DNA of 33,008 bases from an uncultured Dialister sp. GTDB lineage: Bacteria; Bacillota; Negativicutes; Veillonellales; Dialisteraceae. The notes beneath the pieces were generated by a model, which searched no databases, was not told where the DNA came from, and was given only the letters and a program-made list of their open reading frames with translations. The number at the start of each line of letters is the position of its first letter. Position 1 is the stretch's first letter. Of the stretch, positions 8,433-16,697 are shown one piece after another. The stretch spans positions 1-33,008 of the forward strand of contig CAKQBK010000022.1 of the NCBI GenBank assembly GCA_934216155.1. The letters run 5' to 3'. A program made the translations under genes and the position numbers.

Positions 8433-10163
8433 ATGAATTTCTCCTGGATCGTCGGCATACAGCATGTCTGGTTTGGTATTTCCATCTTTCTTCTCCTATT
8501 GCTTTTGGTGGCTCGCACCACGTTTTTCCGCGAAGCCATTTCGGCAAAGCATTTTGAACGAAAGCACATTATTCTCCTCAGTGTTATCTTCTCCCTCATG
8601 GGGCTCTGCGGCACCTATTGGAACGTCAGCGCCGGCGGCGGTATCATCAATTTCCGTGCCGTGGGCATTATCCTGGGCGGTTTCGTTGGAGGGCCTGTGG
8701 TAGGCACTGTGGTGGGTATCGTCACAGGCATCCATCGTGCTTTCTTCATTGACACCGATGCCGCATTTGTTCACGGCGGACTTTCCATCATCCAGGGGAT
8801 TGCGGCAGGCTTTCTGTCCAACCGTCTCAAAAGTCACCATCACAATTTATGGATGTGGAGTTTTCTCGATGCGGCCGCACTGGAGCTTCTCTTCTGGCTT
8901 TTCTTTGCATTCCTTACCTGGCCAGATACGGTGGCACACCCGTGGGACTTTTTCGATTTATCCGTTCCTATTATCATCACCAATACCATTGCGGTCAGTC
9001 TGTATTACATGATTCTTGAATTTTATATCCATCAGAGAGATACAGAAAAAACACAAACCACCAAGAATACCTTCCATGCGGTCATTACCCTGTTTGGCAC
9101 CTTGCACGATGGCTTCAAAGCCTTCAACGTATCCAAAGTTACAGAAATTGTGACCGCCGCCCTTCCGAGTCTGATCTGGACCGCTGTCATTTACAAAGAC
9201 CAAGTTTTCACCCGCACAGCCTACAAAACAGAAGCAGATAAAAACCAGGGGGATGCAGAAATTGCAATCCTGAAATTGCAAAAATCCCTTCCGCCTATGC
9301 CCCACTTGGTGACGCTGCCCGTCACCTATAAAGGACAAGCGGTGGGATACATCATCGCCGCCAAAAGCAAAGGGGACAATTTCACCAACATGGGCAATGA
9401 ATTTCTATACGGTATCTGCCATATTCTCGAAGCCATCTACGAATATGACAAAATGAAAGAAGAAGAAAATCTCCTGGCAGAAGCAGAAATCCGTGCTCTC
9501 CAAGCCCAAATCAACCCCCATTTCCTGTATAACACATTAAATACCATCAGTTACTACGTCCGAAGTGATCCAGAAAATGCGCGAAAACTCATCAGCTACC
9601 TATCCGATTATTTCCGTCATAGCTTAAACAATCCATCGAAACTGATTTCCCTGTCGGAAGAACTACACGTCATCCAGTGCTACACCGAACTGGAACGGGC
9701 TCGCTTCGGTGACCGACTCCAAATCACCTACGATTTTCCAGACGATAAACTGGACACCATCCAAGTGCCACCGCTGCTTTTGCAACCACTGGTGGAAAAT
9801 GCGGTCATCCACGGCATCTTCAAACGTCCCGAAGGGGGCCGTATCAAAGCGGGCCTCATCGAGCACAAAGACTATTTCAAAATTTACGTCTATGACACCG
9901 GCGTAGGGATTCCTAGAAATAAAATTCCCAAACTCTTAATCGACCACAAGCGGCGAGACCACATCGGCCTCATCAATGTCCACCAGCGCCTTATTTCCCT
10001 CTTCGGTGAAAAGAGCGGTCTCCACATCGCCAGCCGAGAAAATAAAGGCACCCTGGTATTCACCAAGATTCCCAAAATCGAATCCACCCCCATCGCCAAG
10101 CCACCGGAAGTGGTAGAAAAAGTAGCTGCCACGGGGCAGACGATACGTATCACCACTATGTAA
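8433..10163 (+). CDS. LytS/YehU-type membrane histidine kinase
   Basis: A 576-residue sensor kinase. Start at 8433 is preferred (AGGAG at 8417-8421, 11 bp away), because upstream in-frame codons lie in a repeat. The N-terminus (about 1-195) is a 5TM-5TMR_LYT membrane sensor, with the characteristic NVSAGGGIINFRAVGIILGG followed by a GP-rich segment. A GAF-like region spans about 225-345. The kinase domain has INPHFLYNTLN with His363, then an ATPase domain with PPLLLQPLVENAV and DTGVGIP. It pairs with the LytTR regulator 312 bp downstream. Position divergent from madL suggests control of malonate uptake or use; pyruvate and carboxylates are known signals for this family, but the ligand here is inferred only. 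Confidence 0.88.
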   Translation: MNFSWIVGIQHVWFGISIFLLLLLLVARTTFFREAISAKHFERKHIILLSVIFSLMGLCGTYWNVSAGGGIINFRAVGIILGGFVGGPVVGTVVGIVTGIHRAFFIDTDAAFVHGGLSIIQGIAAGFLSNRLKSHHHNLWMWSFLDAAALELLFWLFFAFLTWPDTVAHPWDFFDLSVPIIITNTIAVSLYYMILEFYIHQRDTEKTQTTKNTFHAVITLFGTLHDGFKAFNVSKVTEIVTAALPSLIWTAVIYKDQVFTRTAYKTEADKNQGDAEIAILKLQKSLPPMPHLVTLPVTYKGQAVGYIIAAKSKGDNFTNMGNEFLYGICHILEAIYEYDKMKEEENLLAEAEIRALQAQINPHFLYNTLNTISYYVRSDPENARKLISYLSDYFRHSLNNPSKLISLSEELHVIQCYTELERARFGDRLQITYDFPDDKLDTIQVPPLLLQPLVENAVIHGIFKRPEGGRIKAGLIEHKDYFKIYVYDTGVGIPRNKIPKLLIDHKRRDHIGLINVHQRLISLFGEKSGLHIASRENKGTLVFTKIPKIESTPIAKPPEVVEKVAATGQTIRITTM

Positions 10164-10166
10164 AAG

Positions 10167-10246
10167 CAGTTAGGAGTGAGGAATTAGGAGTGAGGAGTGG
10201 TGGAAGGGGCGCACAAAATTTAGAAGCGCCCCAATACCCCTTTTTA
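10167..10246. repeat. Family A repeat downstream of the LytS-like gene
   Basis: GGAGTGA/GGAATTA heptamers start 3 bp after the stop codon, followed by a GGGGCGC...GCGCCCC hairpin (10206-10232) and the subtype tail CAATACCCCTTTTTAT. Confidence 0.8.
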
Positions 10247-10250
10247 TAAA

Positions 10251-10309
10251 GTAGGCAGTTGGCAGTAAACAGTTAGCAGTCCATGTACTGGTAACTGCCT
10301 ACTGCTACC
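10251..10309. repeat. Family E palindrome (CAGTTAG/CTGCCTA units)
   Basis: A left arm of GGCAGTTGGCAGTAAACAGT (7-bp period) faces a right arm GTAACTGCCTACTGCTA around a short loop. Similar units occur near 29828-29925 and 31204-31231. Confidence 0.6.
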
Positions 10310-10321
10310 CGCTCACAAAAT

Positions 10322-10423
10322 CGGCGAGCATATAGAAACGGACTCTGTGATACATGAAAATAGTCCGTATAAGAGTAATTCGATGCGCTCGCCGCCTTCA
10401 CTCCTCACTCCTAACTCCTAACT
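10322..10423. repeat. Family A variant repeat upstream of the LytTR gene
   Basis: The outer stem GGCGAGC/GCTCGCC (10323-10329 with 10387-10393) encloses a second stem ACGGACT/AGTCCGT and the sequence 'ataagagtaattcgatgc'. An ACTCCTC/AACTCCT arm then leads to the next gene. The same variant core recurs at 25981-26084. Confidence 0.7.
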
Positions 10424-10475
10424 ATTTAAATTTCCGTCTTAAATGAAAAATGTTTCCAACCGAAAGGAGCTCTAT

Positions 10476-11231
10476 ATGAAAGAAATCCGTGTCCTTGTAG
10501 CCGATGACGAACTACCGGCTCGGGGAGAACTGAAGTATGAACTGTCCGCCATTCCGGGCGTGAAAATTGTAGGCGAATGTGCCAATGGCAAAGAAGTATT
10601 GGCCTTTCTCCGGACTCATCCCAATGTGGATATTCTGTTTCTAGATATCGAAATGCCTCTCATGAACGGTCTGGAATGTGCCAAAGAAATCGTCCGCATG
10701 GACCTGCCAGTGAAAATCGTCTTTGCCACCGGCTATAGCCAATTCGCCGTCCAAGCCTTCGAACTGGAAGCCTTCGACTACATCTTGAAACCCTACGATG
10801 AAAGCCGCATCGCCCGCACCATCCACCGCCTGGCCGACAGCCTAGCCCTGAAAGAAAAAGAAAAAGCCCCGGGAGAAATCATCACCTACTACCAGAAAAT
10901 CTCCCTCCAGACCAAGGACCGGACCATCATGATTTCCCCTTCCCAGGAAATCATCCTCATCTCCACAGAAAAATCCGACCGCTCCCTCTTCTACACCACC
11001 AGCGGCATCATCGAATCCAAAATGACCCTCCGAGACATCGAGACCCTGCTCTCCCCCCTGGGATTCTTCCGCACCCATAAAGGCTACATCGTGAACCTCT
11101 CCATGATCCAAGAAATCCAAAGCCAAGACAACGGCACCCTGCTCCTCACCCTGAACTACTTCCCCAAAGAAAAAGTCCCCGTCTCCCGTCACTACATTAA
11201 AGACTTCAAAAATACACTGCACTTAGTATAA
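10476..11231 (+). CDS. LytTR-family response regulator
   Basis: A 251-residue regulator. Start at 10476 has AAAGGAG 6 bp upstream. The receiver domain (about 1-120) has the acidic pair in ADDE, the phosphoacceptor Asp57 in LFLDIEMP and Lys in ILKPY. A LytTR DNA-binding domain spans about 148-250 (FFRTHKGYIVNLSMI, VPVSRHY). It is the cognate partner of the LytS-like kinase immediately upstream. Regulators of this family bind paired direct repeats in target promoters; none could be fixed by eye in the madL upstream region. Its stop codon TAA is followed at once by a family A heptamer arm. Confidence 0.9.
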   Translation: MKEIRVLVADDELPARGELKYELSAIPGVKIVGECANGKEVLAFLRTHPNVDILFLDIEMPLMNGLECAKEIVRMDLPVKIVFATGYSQFAVQAFELEAFDYILKPYDESRIARTIHRLADSLALKEKEKAPGEIITYYQKISLQTKDRTIMISPSQEIILISTEKSDRSLFYTTSGIIESKMTLRDIETLLSPLGFFRTHKGYIVNLSMIQEIQSQDNGTLLLTLNYFPKEKVPVSRHYIKDFKNTLHLV

Positions 11232-11287
11232 TGAGTAGTGCGTAATGCGTAATGAAGGAGCGGCGGCACAAATTATGAAGCCGCCGC
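11232..11287. repeat. Family A half element, left flank of duplicated core 1
   Basis: GTAGTGCGTAATGCGTAATG heptamers directly follow the regulator's stop codon and lead into a CGGCGGC...GCCGCCG hairpin (11261-11286). With 11668-11717 it brackets the 317-bp core. Confidence 0.75.
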
Positions 11288-11312
11288 GAAGTATTGAAAA
11301 GCGGCGATTTCC

Positions 11313-11629
11313 TTAGTTCCCCCGCCGGGGGAAAGGTGGTGCGAAGCACCAATAGGGGCTGCTCTAGCGGATGAAGAGCCATGTGAGGTGACCCGTTACC
11401 CGCGTTCCTAAGACAAGAGACCAAAAGCTATAATTCCTTTTGGTCTCCTATTATTCGTTATTGACTGTTTGTTCGTATTAGTTTTTGGCAAACAAGAAAC
11501 CCTAAACCTTAAGCCTAAGATCTGTACAATGTCATGAGTGCAGGAAAGCAGGATGACGGAGGGTTCAACAAAGAGCTACCTTCCGCCAGTGCTGCCCCCT
11601 CCGACGACCGCACCTCCCCCGATGGGGAG
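11313..11629. repeat. 317-bp duplicated intergenic core, copy 1
   Basis: Matches 16342-16658 over its full 317 bp with only a few substitutions seen. It starts with a CCCCCGCCGGGGG hairpin and GGTGCGAAGCACC, holds a strong GAGACCAAAAG/CTTTTGGTCTC hairpin near 11424-11452, and ends with CTCCCCCGATGGGGAG. The two ends look like diverged inverted copies of each other. No credible gene inside. Confidence 0.9.
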
Positions 11630-11667
11630 ATAAGAGGCTAGCGGTGTTGGCAATTTCCTTCTAAACT

Positions 11668-11717
11668 CGCGACGCTTCATAATTTGTGCGCCGCACCACC
11701 ACTACGCATTACGCATT
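11668..11717. repeat. Family A half element, right flank of duplicated core 1
   Basis: A degenerate hairpin (11668-11694) followed by ACTACGC/ATTACGC units, inverted relative to 11232-11287. Confidence 0.7.
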
Positions 11718-11725
11718 CTTCCGCC

Positions 11726-11790
11726 CGAACCCTCGAACCATGAACCCATGAACCTCGTATTGGTTTGTTGCTGGTTGTTAGTTGTTTGTA
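11726..11790. repeat. Remnants of families G and B
   Basis: GAACCCTCGAACCATGAACC (family G arm, inverted GGTTCAT) is followed by TGGTTTGTTGCTGGTTGTTA (family B arm). Both are partial. Confidence 0.5.
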
Positions 11791-11798
11791 ATAAAAAT

Positions 11799-11861
11799 GC
11801 GGCGCTTTATAAGCTGTGCGCCGCACCACCACTACGCATTACGCATTACGCATTACGCATT
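11799..11861. repeat. Family A repeat upstream of the DUF3298 gene
   Basis: A GCGGCGC...GCGCCGC hairpin (11799-11824) followed by four near-perfect ATTACGC heptamers that end 8 bp before AGGAGG of the next gene. Confidence 0.85.
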
Positions 11862-11881
11862 CAAAAAAAGGAGGTTTTACT

Positions 11882-12526
11882 ATGAAAAAGATGCTCATCA
11901 CCGGAATTTTCGCCCTTCTCGCTGCTATGGGGCCAGGGACCGATGCCATGCAGCCGGCCTTAGGGAATCAATCAGAAACCGTCGTCGAAGCCATGGCCAG
12001 CCGTGACCGGATCGAAGTGAAGTATCCCGTATGGAAAGGCGGCACCCCCTTGGCCCGGGCCAAAGTGAATAGCGCCATCGAAGCGGAACTCTACTCCTTC
12101 TACACCCACCTGCCGGAAGACAACGAATTTGGTCCCACCCAAGGCTATGCCACCTGGCAAGCGGGCCTCCAGAAAGACGGCGTCCATAGCTATATCCTCC
12201 TGGAATCCACCATGATGTCCCGCGCTGCCCATCCCTCCCATCACATCGTGGGATTGAATTTCCGAGAAGACGGCAGCAAAATCACCTACGCCCAGATTCT
12301 GAAAATTCTACCTCACCAGACCAAAGAAGAAATCCAAGCCATCATCGCCCGCCAAGCAGAAGAACAAGGCCTCTCCCTCTTCCCCGACGCTTTGGAAACC
12401 ATCACCCAATGGCCCAAAGACTTCTACATCGGTGAAGATCGAGGCATCTACTTCATCTTCCAACACTACGACATAGCCCCCTATGCCGCCGGCTGGATCG
12501 CCATCAAAGCAGGAGAATGGAAATAA
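11882..12526 (+). CDS. Secreted DUF3298/RsiV-like domain protein
   Basis: A 214-residue protein. AAGGAGG lies 7 bp before the start, so the open frame further upstream, which is repeat-encoded, is ignored. A signal peptide (MKKMLITGIFALLAAMGPG) is followed by a soluble domain. Its features (VKYPVWKG near the start, SHHIVGLNF in the middle, YFIFQHYDIAPYAAG near the end) match the DUF3298 fold found in RsiV and PdaC-like proteins. These domains are extracytoplasmic, and some bind lysozyme. No membrane anchor or catalytic domain is attached here, so the role is unknown. A strong terminator follows 7 bp after the stop, suggesting a single-gene unit. Confidence 0.75.
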   Translation: MKKMLITGIFALLAAMGPGTDAMQPALGNQSETVVEAMASRDRIEVKYPVWKGGTPLARAKVNSAIEAELYSFYTHLPEDNEFGPTQGYATWQAGLQKDGVHSYILLESTMMSRAAHPSHHIVGLNFREDGSKITYAQILKILPHQTKEEIQAIIARQAEEQGLSLFPDALETITQWPKDFYIGEDRGIYFIFQHYDIAPYAAGWIAIKAGEWK

Positions 12527-12532
12527 ATGAAA

Positions 12533-12575
12533 AGGATATCTCATAGGAAATGGGCCTATGGGATATCCTCTTTTT
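12533..12575 (+). terminator. Rho-independent terminator of the DUF3298 gene
   Basis: A 15-bp stem with one mismatch (12533-12547 with 12555-12569), a 7-nt loop and a CTTTTT tail. Confidence 0.9.
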
Positions 12576-12650
12576 GTTGGGTATAGAAAAGGTTCGGGGG
12601 TTCAGTAAGACCGTAATAGCTAGAGTCAGTAGCGATGACTCCGCAAGCAT

Positions 12651-12728
12651 AAAGGTTCATGGTTCATGGTTCATGGTTCGCGCGTCTTACCGCCAGTTTA
12701 TCAAAGTGCGTTACCGGACAGTGCCACT
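12651..12728. repeat. Family G repeat, GGTTCAT array plus conserved tail
   Basis: Tandem GGTTCAT heptamers (12654-12680), then CGCGTCTTACCGCCAG, TTATCAAAGTGCG and ACCGGACAGT. The same series occurs at 16178-16247. The upstream words AGAGTCAGTAGCGATGA (12623-12639) belong to the same element and recur inverted near 14355-14400. Confidence 0.7.
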
Positions 12729-12730
12729 TT

Positions 12731-12832
12731 TAATGCGTAATGAGGAATGCGTAGTGCGTAATGAAGGTGCGGCGCACAACAATGAAAGCGCCGCTCCACC
12801 ATTACGCATTACGCATTCCTCATTACGCATTC
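12731..12832. repeat. Family A complete palindrome (both arms), overlapping a gene end
   Basis: A full copy: heptamer arm (12731-12764), GCGGCGC...GCGCCGC hairpin (12769-12794), inverted heptamer arm (12800-12831). Its right arm supplies the last codons and TAA stop of the minus-strand symporter gene. Confidence 0.9.
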
Positions 12833-14055
12833 TTTGTAAACCTTTCCACGATAGCGGCGCAGGCGGTGTCACCGGTGATATTGACTGGGGTTCTGAGCAT
12901 ATCGAAGATGCGGTCGACACCGAAAAGGATGGGGAGGGTTTCGATAGGGATCCCTGCGGAGAGGAGGATGGCCACCATGAGGAAGGTAGGGCCCGGCACG
13001 CCGGCTTGGCCGATGGCACCGACGGTACTGGAAACCAAGAGTGCCATATATTGGGCCATGGTGAGTTCCATGCCGCAAAGCTGGGCCAAGAACACAGCGG
13101 CCAGAGCGTTATAGGCAGCGGTACCATTCATATTGATGGTGGCTCCCAAGGGCAAAGCAAAGGATGTGATGGCTTTGGAAATATGGAGTTCCTGTTCTGC
13201 CACTTTCATATTCAGCGGCAAAGTAGCCATAGAAGAAGAGGTGGAAAAAGCAAAGAGCTGCACCTTAGCCATGGCACGGAAAAATTTCCTATATGTCACA
13301 TGAGGGGCAAACAAAACCACCGAACCGCCAATCATGCCATAGGTAATGAGGACAATGACCAAGATATACAAACCAATAAGATACACTAGTTTCAATAAGA
13401 CTTCGTAGCCGAAACTGCCCGTAGCATCAGCCATGAGGCAAAAGACGCCGACAGGAGAAAACAGCATGATAGTCATCATGATATTCACGCAAATCTGTGT
13501 CCCCTTGTCCACGATGCGCATCATGAAATCCCGATCCGCCTTAGGCAGATGGGCCAAGGCAAAGCCTGCAAAGAGACAAAAAACAATGACCTGCAAAATA
13601 TGTCCCTCTGCCAGTGCTTGAAAAGGATTGGCAGGAATAAAAGAAATAAGAACATCCCAGAACCCCGGAAGAGACTGGGCCTTCTCCACCTCCTCTGCTG
13701 ACAGAGAAGCAAACTCTATATGGGATACATCGAGCCCCATTCCCGGACAAAAGACAGCACCCGCCACCAGAGCGATGGTCACAGAAATCAAGCTAGTCAC
13801 CGTGTAATAGAAAAAAGTGGCCACGCCAATTTTTCCGATTCCCAAAGACTGCCCCAGCGAAGCCGCCCCTCCTAAAATAGAGAAAAAGACCATAGGCACC
13901 ACCACCATTTGGATCAATTTCATAAACAAATTTCCCAAAGGCGCCAGCACCCCAGCCGATGGACCCATCACAAGCCCCACCACAGCCCCAAGCACCGTGG
14001 CTATGATAATCCATGTACCTAACTGGCAAAACAAATTTTTTCTTTCTGTATTCAT
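12823..14055 (-). CDS. Dicarboxylate/amino acid:cation symporter (DAACS), paralogue 1
   Basis: A 410-residue member of the glutamate transporter family (GltP/SstT/DctA fold). The reentrant-loop serine motif STSSSMATLPLN and the TM7 motif ATINMNGTAAYNALAAV are present. The TM8 segment DRIFDMLRTPVNITGD keeps the Asp and Arg that bind the amino group and acidic side chain in GltPh, which favours an acidic amino acid as substrate. The TM7 motif reads NMNGT instead of the usual NMDGT, replacing an Asp that helps bind sodium. AAGGAG is 9 bp before the start. The terminal codons (Asn-Ala-stop) are written in family A repeat sequence; the paralogue 560 bp upstream ends differently. Confidence 0.88.
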   Translation of the reverse strand: MNTERKNLFCQLGTWIIIATVLGAVVGLVMGPSAGVLAPLGNLFMKLIQMVVVPMVFFSILGGAASLGQSLGIGKIGVATFFYYTVTSLISVTIALVAGAVFCPGMGLDVSHIEFASLSAEEVEKAQSLPGFWDVLISFIPANPFQALAEGHILQVIVFCLFAGFALAHLPKADRDFMMRIVDKGTQICVNIMMTIMLFSPVGVFCLMADATGSFGYEVLLKLVYLIGLYILVIVLITYGMIGGSVVLFAPHVTYRKFFRAMAKVQLFAFSTSSSMATLPLNMKVAEQELHISKAITSFALPLGATINMNGTAAYNALAAVFLAQLCGMELTMAQYMALLVSSTVGAIGQAGVPGPTFLMVAILLSAGIPIETLPILFGVDRIFDMLRTPVNITGDTACAAIVERFTKNA

Positions 14056-14097
14056 GAAATCCTACTCCTTACTCATTGACTGATTTATTGCTTTACC

Positions 14098-14106
14098 ATT
14101 ATAACA
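14098..14106 (-). promoter_or_regulatory. Extended -10 promoter of DAACS paralogue 1
   Basis: TGTTATAAT on the minus strand, about 42 bp before the start codon. No clear -35. Confidence 0.45.
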
Positions 14107-14126
14107 TATTGAGGAGAAATGGGAGG

Positions 14127-14230
14127 TGTCGCGTCTTACCGCTAGATTATCAAAGTGCGGACACCAGCTGGGGACACTTCAGTGCGTAGTGCGTAGTGTG
14201 TAGTGCGGCGCACAACAATTAAAGCGCCGC
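14127..14230. repeat. Family G tail fragment plus family A half element
   Basis: CGCGTCTTACCGCTAG and TTATCAAAGTGCG (14131-14158) are the family G tail. They are followed by AGTGCGTAGTGCGTAGTG heptamers and a GCGGCGC...GCGCCGC hairpin (14181-14230). Confidence 0.65.
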
Positions 14231-14249
14231 GGAGTATTATAAGCTAAAG

Positions 14250-14410
14250 GTTCGAAGGTTCATGGTTCAAGGGTTCGGGATAGCACATTGACGGACAGTC
14301 CAACAAAGAACGCAATCCGCTGATGTTCTAGCTAGAACCATGAGCCCTGATGCTTGCGGAGTCATCGTTGCTGCCTCTAGCTATTACGGCTCCGCCGAAC
14401 CTATGAACCA
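14250..14410. repeat. Family G element, inverted copy
   Basis: GGTTCGAAGGTTCATGGTTC (about 14251-14270), then CTTGCGGAGTCATCGTTGCT and TAGCTATTACGG, which are the inverse of words at 12610-12650. No gene. Confidence 0.55.
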
Positions 14411-14452
14411 TTGTTATCTGTGGTTATTCTCTCTAATACCAAATAAAAAAGC

Positions 14453-14520
14453 GCGGCGCTTTATTATTTATGCGCCGCACCTTCATTACGCATTACGCAC
14501 TACGCATTACTCATTCATTC
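14453..14520. repeat. Family A repeat between the two symporter genes
   Basis: A GCGGCGC...GCGCCGC hairpin (14453-14478) with a rightward arm of ATTACGC/ACTACGC heptamers. Confidence 0.8.
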
Positions 14521-14554
14521 CGCACTATGTTCCCTCTAATCCCCCTACGTTCCA

Positions 14555-14600
14555 ATCAAAAACAACCATGAAAAAAGGACACACCTTTTTTCATGGCTGT
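14555..14600 (-). terminator. Rho-independent terminator of DAACS paralogue 2
   Basis: A 16-bp stem with one G-T wobble position (14563-14578 with 14584-14599) and a T-run on the minus strand (complement of 14556-14562). It lies 17 bp past the stop. Confidence 0.85.
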
Positions 14601-14616
14601 TTTCTGTATAAAAAAG

Positions 14617-15849
14617 TTATTTTCTGAAGCGATCCACGATGGTAGCGCAAGCGGCATCACCGGTGATATTGACGGCGGTACGGAGCATATCAAAGATACG
14701 GTCTACGCCGAAGAGGATCGGCAGGGCATCGATGGGGATGCCGGCAGCCACCAAGACGGCTACCACCAAGAGTGTCGGGCCCGGTACGCCTGCCTGGCCT
14801 ACGGCGCCCAGGGTACTGGTGACGATGATGGCGATATATTGGCCCATAGTGAGTTCCATGCCGTACATCTGCGCCAGGAACACAGCAGCCATGGCATAGT
14901 AAGCAGCATTGCCGTTCATGTTGATGGTGGCCCCCAAAGGCAAAGCGAAGGCGGTAGTCCCCTTAGACACATGGAGTTCTCTTTCGGTGACTGCCATATT
15001 GAGAGGCAAAGCGGCCATAGAAGAAGCGGTAGAAAAGGCCAGAACCTGCACTTTCCACATGGCTTTGAAAAATTCTACATAGCCCGTAGTTTTGGAAAAG
15101 AGAGCCACAGAGCCACCGATCATCACATAGGTGACCAGAATCAGAACGCAGATATAGAGCCCTACCAAGTACATGATTTTCATCAGTACATCATAGCCAA
15201 AGCTGCCTGTGGCATCGGCCATGAGGCAGAAAACGCCGACTGGTGCCAAGAGCATGATTGCCATCATGATTTTGATGCAGATGGTGGTGCAGCAGTCCAC
15301 GATGCGGGTCATGAACTTCTTATCGTCCTCCGGCAGCATAGCCAGGGAGAAACCCACAAAGAGCGCAAAGGTGATGATTTGCAAAATATTGCCATCGGTC
15401 AAAGCCTTCACCGGATTGGCCGGCACGAAGCCGATGATGGTTTCCCAGAACCCCGGCAAATCAGCAGCCTTAGACAAATCCCCCACAGCTACTGCGGCGC
15501 CACTGATGGCCGCCATATCGATACCGCTGCCTGGCTTGAAAAAGACGCTGAACGCAATCCCCAGGATAACAGCCACAGCGGTGGTAACACCATAGTAGAG
15601 AAAGGTAACGACGCCGATTTTTCCAGCGCCCTTAGATTTCCCTAAAGCCGCCGCGCCGCCAACCAAAGAAAAGAACACCATAGGCACCACGATCATCTTG
15701 ATGAGCTGCATAAAGAGATCGCCGATAGGTGCGAGCATATGGGCACTCTTTCCCATAAAGAGCCCCGTCAGCGCCCCCAGTACCGTGGCCGCAATGATCC
15801 AGGTCCCCAAATCTTTCAATACATTTTTCCCATTTACTTTTTCCGGCAT
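14617..15849 (-). CDS. Dicarboxylate/amino acid:cation symporter (DAACS), paralogue 2
   Basis: A 410-residue tandem paralogue of the gene at 12823, highly similar throughout (GTWII-ATVLGA near the N-terminus, KMIVVPMVFFSLVGG, STASSMAALPLN, ATINMNGNAAYYAMAAV, DRIFDMLRTAVNITGD). The TM8 substrate Asp and Arg are retained. The TM7 motif is NMNGN, again with Asn for the usual Asp. GGAGGG is 5 bp before the start. It has its own promoter, a hairpin in the leader and its own terminator, so the two paralogues are separate transcription units and could be expressed under different conditions. Likely an acidic amino acid or dicarboxylate importer driven by sodium or protons; the substrate is not settled. 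Confidence 0.88.
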   Translation of the reverse strand: MPEKVNGKNVLKDLGTWIIAATVLGALTGLFMGKSAHMLAPIGDLFMQLIKMIVVPMVFFSLVGGAAALGKSKGAGKIGVVTFLYYGVTTAVAVILGIAFSVFFKPGSGIDMAAISGAAVAVGDLSKAADLPGFWETIIGFVPANPVKALTDGNILQIITFALFVGFSLAMLPEDDKKFMTRIVDCCTTICIKIMMAIMLLAPVGVFCLMADATGSFGYDVLMKIMYLVGLYICVLILVTYVMIGGSVALFSKTTGYVEFFKAMWKVQVLAFSTASSMAALPLNMAVTERELHVSKGTTAFALPLGATINMNGNAAYYAMAAVFLAQMYGMELTMGQYIAIIVTSTLGAVGQAGVPGPTLLVVAVLVAAGIPIDALPILFGVDRIFDMLRTAVNITGDAACATIVDRFRK

Positions 15850-15955
15850 AATAGCCCTCCATTCTTCCTAGACAGGCGGACGAGGAAATACAACCTCATA
15901 GCCCCAGAAAATCCCCAGTCCCATCTTGCCAGCAGTATCCGGCCCATAGAAATCC

Positions 15956-15986
15956 CCTGTCTATTTCTCCCAATGAAATAGACAGG
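15956..15986 (-). other. Perfect 12-bp hairpin in the leader of DAACS paralogue 2
   Basis: CCTGTCTATTTC and GAAATAGACAGG flank a 7-nt loop, about 107 bp upstream of the start codon and inside the predicted leader. No T-run follows it, so it is not a simple terminator. It may be a stability or regulatory element. Confidence 0.6.
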
Positions 15987-16019
15987 CACTATGACCCGTC
16001 TATGTTATCTACTTATGTG

Positions 16020-16048
16020 ATTATATCATTCCATAAAAGAATAGTCCA
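16020..16048 (-). promoter_or_regulatory. Promoter of DAACS paralogue 2
   Basis: TGGACT (-35, 16043-16048), a 17-bp spacer, then TATAAT (16020-16025) preceded by TGA, read on the minus strand. Confidence 0.65.
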
Positions 16049-16177
16049 TCATATATGCCCTTTTCGGCTATACCGATTATGCATAGGAATGGGAAAGATA
16101 GATGAGAAATAGTTGTAAATCAATGCGTAGAGCGCCGTAATAAATAGAGTCAGCAGCAATGATGCCTTGGGTGACAA

Positions 16178-16247
16178 GGTTCATGGTTCATGGTTCATGG
16201 TTCGCGCGTCTTACCGCTAGCTTATCAAAGTGCGTCACCGGACAGTA
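16178..16247. repeat. Family G repeat, GGTTCAT array plus conserved tail
   Basis: Tandem GGTTCAT heptamers (16178-16203), followed by CGCGTCTTACCGCTAG and the ACCGGACAGT tail, as at 12651-12728. Confidence 0.7.
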
Positions 16248-16254
16248 TAATTTT

Positions 16255-16312
16255 TAATGCGTAATGCGTAGTGCGTAATGAAGGTGCGGCGCACAACAAT
16301 TAAAGCGCCGCG
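16255..16312. repeat. Family A half element, left flank of duplicated core 2
   Basis: TAATGCGTAATGCGTAGTGC heptamers and a GCGGCGC...GCGCCGC hairpin (16286-16311). Confidence 0.8.
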
Positions 16313-16341
16313 GAGTATTATATAAGTAAGCGGTAAAAACT

Positions 16342-16658
16342 TTAGTTCCCCCGCCGGGGGAAAGGTGGTGCGAAGCACCAATAGGGGCTGCTCCAGCGGA
16401 TGAAGGGCCATGTGAGGTGACCCGTTACCCGCGTTCCTAAGACAAGAGACCAAAAGCTATAATTCCTTTTGGTCTCCTATTATTCGTTATTGACTGTTTG
16501 TTCGTATTAGTTTTTGGCAAACAAGAAACCCTAAACCTTAAGCCTAAGATCTGTACAATGTCATGAGTGCAGGAAAGCAGGATGACGGAGGGTTCAACAA
16601 AGAGCTACCTTCCGCCAGTGCTGCCCCCTCCGACGACCGCACCTCCCCCGATGGAGAG
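16342..16658. repeat. 317-bp duplicated intergenic core, copy 2
   Basis: Same length as and nearly identical to 11313-11629, in the same orientation, and likewise bracketed by inverted family A halves. Located between the second symporter's promoter region and the end of bioA. Confidence 0.9.
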
Positions 16659-16697
16659 GTAAGGCGCTAGTGATATTGACGATTTCCTTACAAACTC

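Noticed and set aside
14593..15645. A 350-codon plus-strand open frame opposite the second symporter
   Set aside because: Antisense shadow; charged, His-rich composition and no start signals.
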